Shown here piece by piece: positions 1 to 8,274 of a stretch of DNA of 48,452 nucleotides; position 1 is the stretch's first letter, and each line of letters starts with the position of its first letter. The notes under the pieces are model-generated. The model searched no databases. It was not told the origin of the DNA and saw only the letters and a list, made by a program, of their open reading frames with translations. The stretch comes from Clostridiales bacterium (lineage in GTDB: Bacteria > Bacillota > Clostridia > Oscillospirales > CAG-382), in contig SFLA01000006.1 in the NCBI GenBank assembly GCA_004553575.1, positions 1-48,452 of the forward strand. Direction: 5' to 3'. The translations under genes and the position numbers were made by a program.

Positions 1-1
1 T

Positions 2-181
2 GTGCATTGCAACAGCGCGGATATAGTCAAGGCTCTCGCCCTCGGCGCGGACGCTGTTTATATAGCCACAAGTGCGCTCCTGGCGCTGGGATGCCACCTG
101 TGCAGAACAGCCGTTGGCCGCATTGTTCCGATTTCTTTTGACATTTATTGTAATGGGGACAAAAATATGATATACTTTTAA
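2..181 (+). CDS. C-terminal fragment of a glutamate-synthase-like FMN-binding protein, left-truncated and probably broken
   Basis: The reading frame enters from the left edge. Its first ~33 residues carry a KALALGADAVYIATSALLAL-like stretch followed by GCHLC. This matches the FMN/Fe-S region near the end of the glutamate synthase (GltB/archaeal type) TIM barrel. In that family the stretch is followed by a TGKC.WGIATQ-type cysteine segment and roughly another hundred residues. Here the similarity stops right after CHLCRT and the frame ends about 25 unrelated residues later. A candidate promoter for nadA lies inside this tail. I read it as a gene that has lost its 3' end, or as a recombination or assembly junction. 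The family call rests on a short stretch only. Confidence 0.5.
   Translation: MHCNSADIVKALALGADAVYIATSALLALGCHLCRTAVGRIVPISFDIYCNGDKNMIYF
148..176 (+). promoter_or_regulatory. candidate sigma-A promoter for nadA operon
   Basis: TTGTAA (148-153), a 17-nt spacer and TATACT (171-176) lie 70 bases upstream of nadA. A TTGACA at 138-143 is also present, but it would need a 22- to 27-nt spacer. The promoter overlaps the end of the preceding truncated frame. Confidence 0.5.
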
Positions 182-205
182 AAATCACAGAAAAATCCGA
201 TATGA

Positions 206-226
206 GCGCCGTATTTTGGGCGGCGC
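206..226 (+). other. GC hairpin in the nadA leader
   Basis: GCGCCG (206-211) and CGGCGC (221-226) can form a 6-bp stem with a 9-nt loop, between the candidate promoter and the GGGG ribosome site (235-238) of nadA. There is no T-tract, so it is not a terminator. It may only stabilise the mRNA. Confidence 0.35.
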
Positions 227-245
227 ATGAAAATGGGGTCTTGGT

Positions 246-1154
246 ATGAACAGGAAAGAGCTTTCAGAATTTATAAAACGCGAAAAGGGCAGCGATACGC
301 TGATCCTTGCACATACATATCAGCCGCCGGAGATAATCGACTCGGCGGACATAACGGGAGACAGCTTTGCGCTCTCGTTAAAGGCGCAGACGGTAAAAGA
401 ACAGAACGTAATAATGTGCGGCGTCAGATTCATGGCGGAAACCGTGAAGATACTTTCTCCGGAAAAGCATGTTTATCTCGCCAATCCGGATGCGGGCTGT
501 CCGATGGCAGAGCAGATGTCGCGAGAGATGATACAGCGTGTGAAAGACGAATATCCCGGTTACACTGTCGTAGCATATGTGAACACCACCGCATCTCTTA
601 AGGCTATAAGCGATGTCTGCGTGACCAGCTCGTCCGCGGTAAAGATATGCGCGGCTATAGAAAACAAAAACATTCTGTTCATTCCGGATTGCAATCTCGG
701 AGCCTATGTTGCCTCCCGACTTCCCGACAAGAACATAAAGCTGCTTGACGGCGGCTGTCCGGTGCATTCGGCGATAACGGTCGAGGAGGCGGAAAACGCA
801 AAGCGCGCCCACCCGGATGCGCTTCTGCTTGTCCACCCCGAATGCCGTCCCGAGGTCAGCGCAATGGCGGATTACGTCGGTTCGACATCGGGTATAATGG
901 ATTTTGCCAAAAGGAGCGAAAGCCGCGAATTTATCGTGGGCACCGAGAATTCCATTGCCGAGACGCTTATGTACGAATGCCCCGGTAAGAAATTCCATTA
1001 TCTCTCAAAGCGATTTATCTGCCCGGATATGAAGCTTGTCACACTTCCCGACGTCCTGTCCGTTTTGAAGGGAGAAGGCGAGGAGCTTATTCTGGACCCG
1101 GACATAATGAGAGCGGCGCGTCGGCCGATCGACGAGATGATACGCAATGGCTGA
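246..1154 (+). CDS. nadA: quinolinate synthase NadA
   Basis: Cytoplasmic [4Fe-4S] enzyme that condenses iminoaspartate with dihydroxyacetone phosphate to give quinolinate, the second step of de novo NAD synthesis. The protein has 302 residues, the normal length for the compact form. The three expected cluster-binding cysteines are visible: C58 in MCGVRFMAET, C149 in PDCNLG and C259 in ICPDMK. The substrate-site signatures HTYQPPEI, NPDAGCPMA, HPECRPEV and GSTSGI are intact. ATG follows a GGGG ribosome site. The usual partners nadB and nadC do not follow. Instead the 3' end overlaps mnmA by 8 bp, so the two are probably translationally coupled. NadA identity is secure. The source of iminoaspartate must be encoded elsewhere. 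Confidence 0.96.
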   Translation: MNRKELSEFIKREKGSDTLILAHTYQPPEIIDSADITGDSFALSLKAQTVKEQNVIMCGVRFMAETVKILSPEKHVYLANPDAGCPMAEQMSREMIQRVKDEYPGYTVVAYVNTTASLKAISDVCVTSSSAVKICAAIENKNILFIPDCNLGAYVASRLPDKNIKLLDGGCPVHSAITVEEAENAKRAHPDALLLVHPECRPEVSAMADYVGSTSGIMDFAKRSESREFIVGTENSIAETLMYECPGKKFHYLSKRFICPDMKLVTLPDVLSVLKGEGEELILDPDIMRAARRPIDEMIRNG

Positions 1155-2163
1155 CGTACTCGTTGCAATGAGCGGCGGCGTGGACAGCTCTGTCGCCGCA
1201 TATCTGCTTAAATGCCGCGGATATTCCGTCCGCGGCGTTTATCTGATGCTCTCACCCGAATCGGACCCGACCGCGGCGGAGCACGCGGCAAAGCTTGCCG
1301 GCATACCTTTTTCGGTCCGCGACTGCCGCAAAAGCTTTTCCGACCGGATAATGCGCCGGTTTTCCGATGAATATCTCGCCGGGCTCACTCCGAACCCCTG
1401 CGTTTTCTGTAACGAGAGCCTGAAAATCCCCGCGCTGATTGAAGAGGCGGATTCACTCGGCTGCCGCACGGTCGCCACAGGGCATTATGCGGGCACGGCG
1501 GAATCCGGCGGCAGGACGGTGCTGCGGCGCAGTAAAAACCGCAGTAAGGATCAGAGCTATATGCTGTACCGGGTAAGTCGGGACGCGCTTTCCCGTCTTG
1601 TGTTTCCTATCGGGGATCTCGATAAAAACGAGGTCCGCCGAATTGCGCTCGAAGCGGGCATACCTTCCGCCGCCGCAAAGGACAGCCAGGATATCTGTTT
1701 TATTCCGGACGGAGATTACCGCAGATTTCTGGCGGATTTTGCCGGAGCCGTACCGGTTGCCGGCGATTACGTGTATTCGGACGGAAGGATACTGGGCACA
1801 CATTCCGGCTCGTGGGGCTTTACGGTCGGTCAGCGCCGCGGAATCGGTATTGCCTGGGAGCATCCTCTGTATGTCACCGGTAAGGATACCTCTGCCAACC
1901 GCGTTTTTCTCGGACCGGAAGCCGATCTGTATTCGAACACGCTGACAGCTTCGGATACGGTATTTGCGTTTCCCGCGGAATCGCCCTTCCGCTGTGAATG
2001 CCGTATACGCTACAGCCATACCGGATCGTTATGCACCGTCGTGCCTGCCGGCAAAAACACAGTGTCGGTTATTTTCGATACTCCGCAGCGCGCGGTGACC
2101 CGCGGACAGTCCGCCGTTTTTTACGACGGCGATATTGTGCTCGGCGGCGGATACATAGATTGA
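1147..2163 (+). CDS. mnmA: tRNA-specific 2-thiouridylase MnmA
   Basis: ATP-dependent enzyme that thiolates U34 of Lys, Glu and Gln tRNAs using sulfur relayed from a cysteine desulfurase. The PP-loop SGGVDSS is at residues 9-15. The two catalytic cysteines are C88 in TPNPCVFCN and C184 in DSQDICFI. The GQRRGIGI element typical of the family's central domain follows near residues 228-235, then the C-terminal beta-barrel. At 338 residues it is slightly shorter than the usual 355-370. It starts inside the end of nadA and is followed after 10 bases by tcdA, another tRNA-modification gene. No cysteine desulfurase gene is adjacent. Confidence 0.95.
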   Translation: MADVLVAMSGGVDSSVAAYLLKCRGYSVRGVYLMLSPESDPTAAEHAAKLAGIPFSVRDCRKSFSDRIMRRFSDEYLAGLTPNPCVFCNESLKIPALIEEADSLGCRTVATGHYAGTAESGGRTVLRRSKNRSKDQSYMLYRVSRDALSRLVFPIGDLDKNEVRRIALEAGIPSAAAKDSQDICFIPDGDYRRFLADFAGAVPVAGDYVYSDGRILGTHSGSWGFTVGQRRGIGIAWEHPLYVTGKDTSANRVFLGPEADLYSNTLTASDTVFAFPAESPFRCECRIRYSHTGSLCTVVPAGKNTVSVIFDTPQRAVTRGQSAVFYDGDIVLGGGYID

Positions 2164-2173
2164 AAGGACATAT

Positions 2174-2857
2174 ATGGAAGAGAGACTTGAAAGGGAATAC
2201 CCTCTGCTCGGAGAGGACGGCGTTGCCGCTCTCCGCGCCGCAAGGGTTATACTGTTCGGCGTCGGCGGGGTCGGATCGGCTGCCGGTGAGGCGCTGGTAA
2301 GATGCGGTATAGGCGGAATAACCGTCGTTGACGGCGACCGCGTTATGCCGTCCAACATCAACCGCCAGCTTATAGCGGACACTTCGGTTATAGGCGAAAG
2401 CAAAGCCGAAACGGCTGCCAGACGCTGGAGGCTTATCGCTCCGGACTGCGAGATAATTCCCGTTGCGGAATACTATACCGTCGCTTCTCCGATTCCGGTT
2501 TCGGGATATGACTATGTGCTCGATTGTATCGACAATGTCGGGTGCAAGATTTCGATCGCCGAAAGCGCAGTCTCCGCGGGAGTGCCGTGTATCTCCTGCA
2601 TGGGCGCCGGTAATAAGCTGGATCCGACCCGATTTGAAGTCGCGGATATTTCCAAGACCTCGGTCTGTCCGCTTGCCCGTGCGGTGAGAATCGGACTGCG
2701 TAAAAAGGGAATAAACCATCTTAAAGTCGTTTATTCCCGCGAGCAGCCGCCTGTTACATGCCGTACTCCCGCTTCGGTATCGTTTGTGCCTCCGGTAGCA
2801 GGATATGTACTTGCCGGCGAGGTGATTAAAGACATATCCGGGAGGAACTCGGTATGA
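2174..2857 (+). CDS. tcdA: tRNA threonylcarbamoyladenosine dehydratase TcdA (ThiF/E1-like)
   Basis: Member of the ThiF/MoeB/E1 superfamily. TcdA (YgdL/CsdL) uses ATP to cyclise t6A37 of tRNA to ct6A. The nucleotide-binding GVGGVGS is at residues 29-35, followed by VVDGD (51-55) and the NRQ motif (63-65). The segments DYVLDCIDNV and CISCMGAGNKLDPT match TcdA more closely than ThiF or MoeB, and there is no thiS, moaD or thiamine gene nearby. The length of 227 residues is a little under the usual 240-270. It sits between mnmA and a flavin reductase, and its stop overlaps the next start as ATGA. Confidence 0.88.
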   Translation: MEERLEREYPLLGEDGVAALRAARVILFGVGGVGSAAGEALVRCGIGGITVVDGDRVMPSNINRQLIADTSVIGESKAETAARRWRLIAPDCEIIPVAEYYTVASPIPVSGYDYVLDCIDNVGCKISIAESAVSAGVPCISCMGAGNKLDPTRFEVADISKTSVCPLARAVRIGLRKKGINHLKVVYSREQPPVTCRTPASVSFVPPVAGYVLAGEVIKDISGRNSV

Positions 2858-3423
2858 AAACAATCTGGAAGCCGGGAGCAATGCTCGCTCCCGTACCGCC
2901 GACTCTGGTGAGCTGCGGGAACGGAGAAATATCAAACATATTAACCGTCGCGTGGACGGGTATTATTAATTCCGACCCGGCGATGACATATATCTCGGTG
3001 CGCAGGGGGCGTTATTCCTACGGGATAATACGAGACACAGGAGTGTTTGTAATTAATCTTCCGCGCAGCTCTATGGCGCGTCAGGTTGACTTATGCGGCG
3101 TCCGCTCCGGCAGGGATACCGATAAGTTTGCGCTGTGCGGATTTACCGCAGAGCCTTCTCAGCCGGACGGCTGTCCCTCGATTGCGGAATGTCCGGTTTC
3201 GATAAGCTGCCGCGTTAAGAGCGTTACCCCTCTCGGAAGTCACGATATGTTTATCGCCGAGATTGCTTCGGTTTCGGTGGACGATAGCTGTATAGATCAG
3301 TCGGGACGGTTTTCCGCCGCCCGAGCAGACCTTCTGGCGTACGCTCACGGAGAGTATTTTTCACTCGGCAAAAGGCTCGGGTTTTTCGGCTTTTCGGTAC
3401 GGAAGAAGGGGAGACGCAAATGA
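2854..3423 (+). CDS. flavin reductase family protein (flavoredoxin-like)
   Basis: Single-domain protein of 189 residues with the split-barrel flavin-reductase fold that binds FMN. The N-terminus carries the PP.P..LVSC element, and the NILTVAWTG...DP.M.YISV..GRYSY..I...G.FVINLP pattern is characteristic. A cysteine near residue 83 in the VDLCG segment is typical of flavoredoxin-type members. The physiological electron partner cannot be read from the sequence. It overlaps the start of rlmH by 4 bp and belongs to the nadA-to-rlmH run. GGAGG lies 7-10 bases before the ATG. Confidence 0.85.
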   Translation: MKTIWKPGAMLAPVPPTLVSCGNGEISNILTVAWTGIINSDPAMTYISVRRGRYSYGIIRDTGVFVINLPRSSMARQVDLCGVRSGRDTDKFALCGFTAEPSQPDGCPSIAECPVSISCRVKSVTPLGSHDMFIAEIASVSVDDSCIDQSGRFSAARADLLAYAHGEYFSLGKRLGFFGFSVRKKGRRK

Positions 3424-3860
3424 AGGTAACACTTGTACATGTCGGCGATTTCAAAGAGGATTATCTTCGCGCCGCCGAGCGTGAGTATGTAAAACGGTTG
3501 GGAGGCTATTGCAATTTCCGCACGGTTTGCGTTAAGGAAGAACAGTCGCTTTCCCGAGAGGCGGAAAAAATACTTCCGCTGCTCCCTGCGAGGGGTGTAA
3601 AGATAGCGCTGTGCGTCGAGGGCAGGGAATATACCAGCGAGGAGTTTGCGGCAGTGTTGGATAACGCCCGTCAGTCGGCGTCCGAGATATGCTTCGTCAT
3701 AGGCTCGTCCTGCGGTCTTGACGAATCGGTTAAAGCTGCCTGCGGACACCGGGTGTCGTTCTCCCGCATGACCTTTCCGCACCAGCTTATGCGTATTATA
3801 TTCGAGGAGCAGCTTTACCGCGCTTTTACTATTATTTCCGGAAAGACATACCACAAATAA
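3420..3860 (+). CDS. rlmH: 23S rRNA (pseudouridine1915-N3)-methyltransferase RlmH
   Basis: SPOUT-class methyltransferase that N3-methylates pseudouridine 1915 in helix 69 of 23S rRNA on assembled 70S ribosomes. The SAM-binding knot is visible as FVIGSSCGL (residues 92-100), followed by FSRMTFPHQLMRIIFEEQLY (114-133) and the C-terminal GKTYHK. The protein is 146 residues, about ten shorter than most homologues, with the shortening in the N-terminal half. It is the last gene of the nadA-to-rlmH run and faces typA across a shared terminator. Confidence 0.94.
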   Translation: MKVTLVHVGDFKEDYLRAAEREYVKRLGGYCNFRTVCVKEEQSLSREAEKILPLLPARGVKIALCVEGREYTSEEFAAVLDNARQSASEICFVIGSSCGLDESVKAACGHRVSFSRMTFPHQLMRIIFEEQLYRAFTIISGKTYHK

Positions 3861-3883
3861 CATACCGTATCAATAAAAAGCGA

Positions 3884-3922
3884 CCGCCGTCTCCGGTTCC
3901 GGAAGACGGCGGCTTTGTTTTA
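3884..3922. terminator. bidirectional terminator between rlmH and typA
   Basis: CCGCCGTCT (3884-3892) pairs with AGACGGCGG (3904-3912), and an inner CCGG/CCGG extends the stem. TTTGTTTTATTT follows on the plus strand. CAATAAAAAG on the other side gives a T-run on the minus strand. It lies between two converging genes. Confidence 0.85.
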
Positions 3923-5743
3923 TTTAATTCCCTTCATTTTGTCCTTCATGCGGAGTGAATTGTCGAGTATGCGCTTTCTGAGCCTTATTGACTTAGGAGT
4001 GACCTCGATAAGCTCGTCGTCCGCGATGAATTCGATCGCTTCCTCAAGCGAAAAGTGCTTCGGGGTAATAAGACGCAGTGCCTCGTCCGCGCCCGAGCTA
4101 CGCACGGCGGTGAGATGCTTTTTCTTGCATACGTTTACGACAATATCATCGCCTTTTGACGAAATACCCACCAGCTCGCCGGCGTAAACATTCTCTCCCG
4201 GCTCGCAGAACATCGGTCCTCTGTCCTGAGCGTAGTATATACCGTAGCTCGTTGCCACGCCGGTCTCGTATGCGATCAGTGAACCTGTAAATCTCTTGGT
4301 GACCTCGCCCTTTTCAGGCTGATATTCCTCGAACACTGCGCTCATTATTCCTTCTCCGCGGGTATCGGTAAGGAATTCGGTTTTATATCCGAACAGACCG
4401 CGGGTCGGTATCATGAATTCAAGATGCATCCGCGTGCCGACCGGTTTCATTTCGACCAGCTCGCCCTTGCGGTAGCCCATTTTTTCCATTACGACGCTGA
4501 CGGATTCCTTCGGAACGTCGATAACGCAGCGGTCGATCGGCTCGCATTTTACGCCGTCAATCTCGCGGTAGATAATCCTCGGGGTGGATACCATGAACTC
4601 AAAGCCGGCGCGGCGCATATTCTCCATAAGGATGGAAAGATGCATTTCGCCCCTTCCGCGCACATTGTAGCTGTCGGAGGAATCGGTCTCGCATACACGG
4701 AGTGACATATCCTTCATGGCTTCCTTGAAAAGATAGTCGCGTATATGTCTCGTCGTTACGTATTTACCCTCGCGTCCCGCAAACGGCGAATTGTTTACCG
4801 AGAAGGTCATTTCCATGGTCGGCTCGCCGATTTTTACGAACGGCAGCGGGTCGGAGCCGGCAGACGAGCAGATTGTGTTGCCGATATTTATGTCGTCGAT
4901 TCCGGATACCGCAACTATATCTCCGACCGAAGCGGATTCGCAGGGGGTGCGGTTCAGTCCGTCGAACTGGTACATGGCGGTTATACGGCTGCGCCGTGAA
5001 AGACTTTCGTCGTGATAATCGCACAGAAGCACATCCTGCTTAAGACGTAGCGTGCCGCGCTCGATTCTTCCGATACCGATTTTTCCGACATAGTCGTTGT
5101 AATCGACCGACGATACCAGCATCTGTGCTTCGCCGTTCTCGTCACCCTCGGGTGCAGGGATATGCTCGAGTATTGCGTCGAACAGGGGAGCAAGATCCGT
5201 GCCGGGGTGATCGGGAGACATGGAGGCGATACCGGCTCTGCCGCTGCAGAACACAACCGGGGAATCGAGCTGATCCGAAGAGGCGTTCAGATCGAGCAGC
5301 AGCTCGAGCACCTCGTCGGGCACCTCGTATACGCGGGCATCGGGACGGTCGATCTTGTTGATTACGACGATTATCCGGTGATGCAGCTCGATAGCTTTCT
5401 GAAGAACGAACCGCGTCTGAGGCATCGTACCTTCCGCGGCGTCGACAAGCAGCAGCACTCCGTTTACCATTTTCAGAATACGCTCGACTTCTCCTCCGAA
5501 ATCGGCATGACCCGGGGTATCGACGATATTGATCTTTACACCCTTGTAAAAGGTTGAAGTGTTTTTTGCGAGTATGGTTATTCCGCGCTCTCTCTCAAGC
5601 GCGTTGCTGTCCATCATGCGCTCCTGAAGCTCCTGGTTCTCGCGGAACAGCCCGCCGAACTTGAGCATCTGATCGACCAGCGTAGTCTTGCCGTGGTCGA
5701 CGTGCGCAATGATAGCAATGTTTCTCAGATCGTTTCTGACCAA
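3920..5743 (-). CDS. typA: GTPase BipA/TypA
   Basis: Ribosome-associated translational GTPase of the EF-G superfamily, involved in 50S assembly and stress adaptation. Visible motifs are G1 AHVDHGKT (residues 13-20), switch I RERGITI (51-57), G3 DTPGHADF (75-82) and G4 NKID (129-132). The BipA-specific C-terminal domain follows, with GRGEMHLSIL, GELVEMKP and TRGLFGYKTEF elements. The length of 607 residues is normal. The start is TTG, chosen because AGAAGG lies 7 bases upstream and the protein begins at the conserved N-terminus. It is a single-gene unit with its own promoter and a shared terminator. Confidence 0.97.
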   Translation of the reverse strand: MVRNDLRNIAIIAHVDHGKTTLVDQMLKFGGLFRENQELQERMMDSNALERERGITILAKNTSTFYKGVKINIVDTPGHADFGGEVERILKMVNGVLLLVDAAEGTMPQTRFVLQKAIELHHRIIVVINKIDRPDARVYEVPDEVLELLLDLNASSDQLDSPVVFCSGRAGIASMSPDHPGTDLAPLFDAILEHIPAPEGDENGEAQMLVSSVDYNDYVGKIGIGRIERGTLRLKQDVLLCDYHDESLSRRSRITAMYQFDGLNRTPCESASVGDIVAVSGIDDINIGNTICSSAGSDPLPFVKIGEPTMEMTFSVNNSPFAGREGKYVTTRHIRDYLFKEAMKDMSLRVCETDSSDSYNVRGRGEMHLSILMENMRRAGFEFMVSTPRIIYREIDGVKCEPIDRCVIDVPKESVSVVMEKMGYRKGELVEMKPVGTRMHLEFMIPTRGLFGYKTEFLTDTRGEGIMSAVFEEYQPEKGEVTKRFTGSLIAYETGVATSYGIYYAQDRGPMFCEPGENVYAGELVGISSKGDDIVVNVCKKKHLTAVRSSGADEALRLITPKHFSLEEAIEFIADDELIEVTPKSIRLRKRILDNSLRMKDKMKGIK

Positions 5744-5785
5744 GTTCTGACCTTCTTTTCAAAGTGATTTGTACCAAACCCGCTT

Positions 5786-5814
5786 ATTTTATCAGAAAAC
5801 GCAATAAATATCAA
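5786..5814 (-). promoter_or_regulatory. sigma-A promoter for typA
   Basis: On the minus strand TTGATA (5814-5809), a 17-nt spacer and TAAAAT (5791-5786) lie about 45 bases upstream of the typA TTG start. Confidence 0.65.
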
Positions 5815-5872
5815 TATTATTTTCACAAAAAAATACGTTTAACAATAAAATATAGCAAAGGAGGAATGAATA

Positions 5873-7657
5873 TTGGCAAAAACAGGTACTCTTAAAATAA
5901 TTCTGATCAACAGTAAGGATCAGCCGGTTGCCCGCGGCACGGTAATTGTTAACGGGGACGGACGCTCATACAATGCTCTGACCGACCGGGCGGGAATCGT
6001 ATCTTTTATACTTCCTGCTCCGCCGAAGGCATTGTCTCAGAGCCCTACAGTGTCGCAGAAGCCATACACGCAATACAACGTCCGTATCGCTGCATCCGGG
6101 TATGTGCCGGTCACCGTTGTCGGCGAACAGCTCTTTGACGGTATAATAACGGTACGCAGAGTAGTTATGCAGACAAGCGAGGAATACCCCGATCTGAACG
6201 AAAAGCGAATAGTTACTCCGGAGCATGAGCGGTACATAGGATCAATGCGACGGACTTCCGCGGATATCGGCGAAGCGGCGGCAGAGGCGTCGGCGCTTCC
6301 CGTTAAACGCAGGGTGGTGGTTCCCGAAACAATAACCGTCCATCTCGGTGCGCCGAACGCAATCGCGGAAAATGTAACGGTTCCGTTTATCGATTATATC
6401 AAGAGCGTCGCTTCAAGCGAGATATATCCTACCTGGCCCGAAGCAGCATTGCGCGCCAACATAATCGCGCAGGTGTCACTCGCACTGAACCGAATATATA
6501 CGGAATGGTACCCGTCACAGGGCTATGATTTCGATATTACCTCTTCTTCCGCATATGATCAGTATTACGTACACGAACGCAGTATATTCGATAATATATC
6601 CGAGCTTGTAGACGAGCTGTTTACCAATTATCTGGCTCGTGCAAACGCTATCGAGCCGGTATTCACGCAATACTGCGACGGCGCAACCGTAAGCTGCGAA
6701 GGAATGTCACAGTGGGGTACCGTAACGCTTGCCAACCGCGGCTTCGATCCGTTGGATATACTTAGGTATTATTTCGGCCAGGATACCTACATTGCAGAAG
6801 CGGAGGTAACACAGGGACCGACGGAATCGTTTGCCGGCGATCTGTATCCCGGAAGCGAAAACGTTGATGTCGCAACGCTTCAGCGCCGGCTTATACGTAT
6901 AGCCATAAACTATCCTCAGATACCGTTTATAGTAAGGGTAGACGGGAAATACGGGCCGCAGACCGAGGAGGCGGTTAAGGCGTTCCAACGGGTATTCGGT
7001 CTTGATCCCACAGGAGTGACCGACCGCGAAACCTGGTATCGCGTACAATATGTTTATACTGCCGTAAAGAAGCTTGCCGAGCTGGGCAGCGAGGGAGAGC
7101 GGGTCGAAAGCGACGCCTACGGCAGATATCTGCAGCTCGGAGACCGCGGCACCGACGTACTGCGTATGCAGTACTATCTTCGCGTAATCGCCGATGCGAT
7201 AGGCGACGACAGCATTCCGCGTGCCAAGACCACCGGTGTGTTCGACGACGAAACACGGGCGGCGGTTGCGAAATTCCAGGAATACTTCGGTCTTTCGACA
7301 ACCGGAGCCATAAACGAGGATACATGGAACGCCATAGTGGATACCTATTACCGTTACGAATCGTCTGTATGGCAGGATATCGAATACCCGGGAACTCCGC
7401 TCCGTATCGGAAGCGAGGGGCGGTATGTGACCTATATTCAGAACGCCCTTAACACTGTGGGCGCCCGTATACCGGGTATGACGGAACTTGCACCTGACGG
7501 CTACTTCGGACCGGTCACTCAGGCGGCGGTAAAGATGTATCAGAGCTATTCGGGGCTGGAACCGGACGGGATTGTCGGTCCGCAGACCTGGAACAAGCTT
7601 TCGTCCGAATACCGTGCTCTCATGTTCGGGGACAGCGCAACCGGTTCGGTAGGCTGA
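5873..7657 (+). CDS. SpoIID-like protein with three peptidoglycan-binding domains
   Basis: This 594-residue protein has no evident signal peptide. In order it shows a small beta-sandwich of carboxypeptidase-regulatory type (residues ~5-97), a SpoIID-like segment (~155-308, including SSEIYPTWPEAALRANIIA and CDGATVSCEGMSQWGTVTLA), and three PG_binding_1 domains (~329-392, 420-492, 510-577), each ending in a DG.(Y/F)GP.T-like turn and TW. Similar proteins occur in spore-forming Clostridia. Binding to spore cortex or cell-wall peptidoglycan is likely, but catalysis cannot be claimed. The TTG start follows a strong AAGGAGG (5858-5864) by 8 bases. An ATG at 5866 opens only nine codons in another frame. 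Confidence 0.82.
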   Translation: MAKTGTLKIILINSKDQPVARGTVIVNGDGRSYNALTDRAGIVSFILPAPPKALSQSPTVSQKPYTQYNVRIAASGYVPVTVVGEQLFDGIITVRRVVMQTSEEYPDLNEKRIVTPEHERYIGSMRRTSADIGEAAAEASALPVKRRVVVPETITVHLGAPNAIAENVTVPFIDYIKSVASSEIYPTWPEAALRANIIAQVSLALNRIYTEWYPSQGYDFDITSSSAYDQYYVHERSIFDNISELVDELFTNYLARANAIEPVFTQYCDGATVSCEGMSQWGTVTLANRGFDPLDILRYYFGQDTYIAEAEVTQGPTESFAGDLYPGSENVDVATLQRRLIRIAINYPQIPFIVRVDGKYGPQTEEAVKAFQRVFGLDPTGVTDRETWYRVQYVYTAVKKLAELGSEGERVESDAYGRYLQLGDRGTDVLRMQYYLRVIADAIGDDSIPRAKTTGVFDDETRAAVAKFQEYFGLSTTGAINEDTWNAIVDTYYRYESSVWQDIEYPGTPLRIGSEGRYVTYIQNALNTVGARIPGMTELAPDGYFGPVTQAAVKMYQSYSGLEPDGIVGPQTWNKLSSEYRALMFGDSATGSVG

Positions 7658-7662
7658 AAATA

Positions 7663-7687
7663 CCCCGCGGAAAATGCTTCCGCGGGG
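7663..7687 (-). terminator. terminator downstream of the 7700-8218 membrane protein gene
   Basis: CCCCGCGGAA (7663-7672) pairs perfectly with TTCCGCGGGG (7678-7687) around a 5-nt loop. On the minus strand it is followed by TATTTT, so it serves best for the leftward gene. The rightward side lacks a T-run. Confidence 0.7.
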
Positions 7688-7699
7688 AAAATAACGGTA

Positions 7700-8218
7700 T
7701 TACAGGCTGTCCGCTTCTGAGTCCTTACGGCAGGAATCGATATTATCCCGCATTGCTTCGACAAACGGAGCGTTGGGCTCGAAGTCGATCATCGCAATAA
7801 GACCGCTGAATCTGAATATATATATCATGCTCTCACCGGTCGGGTTCTGGCGGTAGTTGAACGATTTGTCGATATTTCCGTAACGGCTTTTGTTCTTTTT
7901 GAATTCCGATTTAGGTATGAAAGCCACCGTTTCGGCGAGATCGAGAGTTCCCGCTACCACCCGGCGTCTTCCGGTTGTTTTGATTACGGTAAGGGTATCT
8001 GCTCCGAGCTCGTATTCGATCTCGGTAAGCGAATACCGTATCATGTAATACAGCGCAACGAGCACGACCGCGGCGAACAGCGCCTGAGGTATAACCTGCG
8101 GTATTCCGATGGAATCGGCGTATACGCAGAAAAGACCGGTCAGCAGCGCGAGCGAAATAAACGAAAGCAGCATAAAAAGAGTCTGTTTCGGATTTCTTTC
8201 CGGTTTGCATCTTATCAT
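7700..8218 (-). CDS. hypothetical membrane protein with two N-terminal helices
   Basis: Family not recognised. The predicted protein (172 residues from this start) has two hydrophobic helices near its N-terminus, TLFMLLSFISLALLTGLF and a second about 35 residues later, then a soluble C-terminal domain of about 110 residues rich in beta-type sequence (YELGADTLTVIKTTGRR, YIFRFSGLIAMIDFEP). This resembles small PH-like or membrane-anchored regulatory modules, but that is only an impression. An upstream ATG at 8239 is possible. I prefer 8218 because AAGGA sits 10 bases before it and the upstream ATG has no ribosome site. It is divergent from the small genes that follow. Confidence 0.65.
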   Translation of the reverse strand: MIRCKPERNPKQTLFMLLSFISLALLTGLFCVYADSIGIPQVIPQALFAAVVLVALYYMIRYSLTEIEYELGADTLTVIKTTGRRRVVAGTLDLAETVAFIPKSEFKKNKSRYGNIDKSFNYRQNPTGESMIYIFRFSGLIAMIDFEPNAPFVEAMRDNIDSCRKDSEADSL

Positions 8219-8274
8219 AAACACCGCATCCTTCCGCATATGCTGTAAATATAAATGGTATGGGGGTAACGAAT

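Noticed and set aside
138..143. TTGACA as the -35 of the nadA promoter
   Set aside because: It would sit 22-27 bases from the -10 candidates. TTGTAA at 148-153 gives the proper 17-nt spacer.
5866..5895. Nine-codon reading frame starting at ATG 5866, just before the SpoIID-like gene
   Set aside because: The ATG is one base from the AAGGAGG core, too close for use. The TTG at 5873 has correct spacing and opens the long frame.
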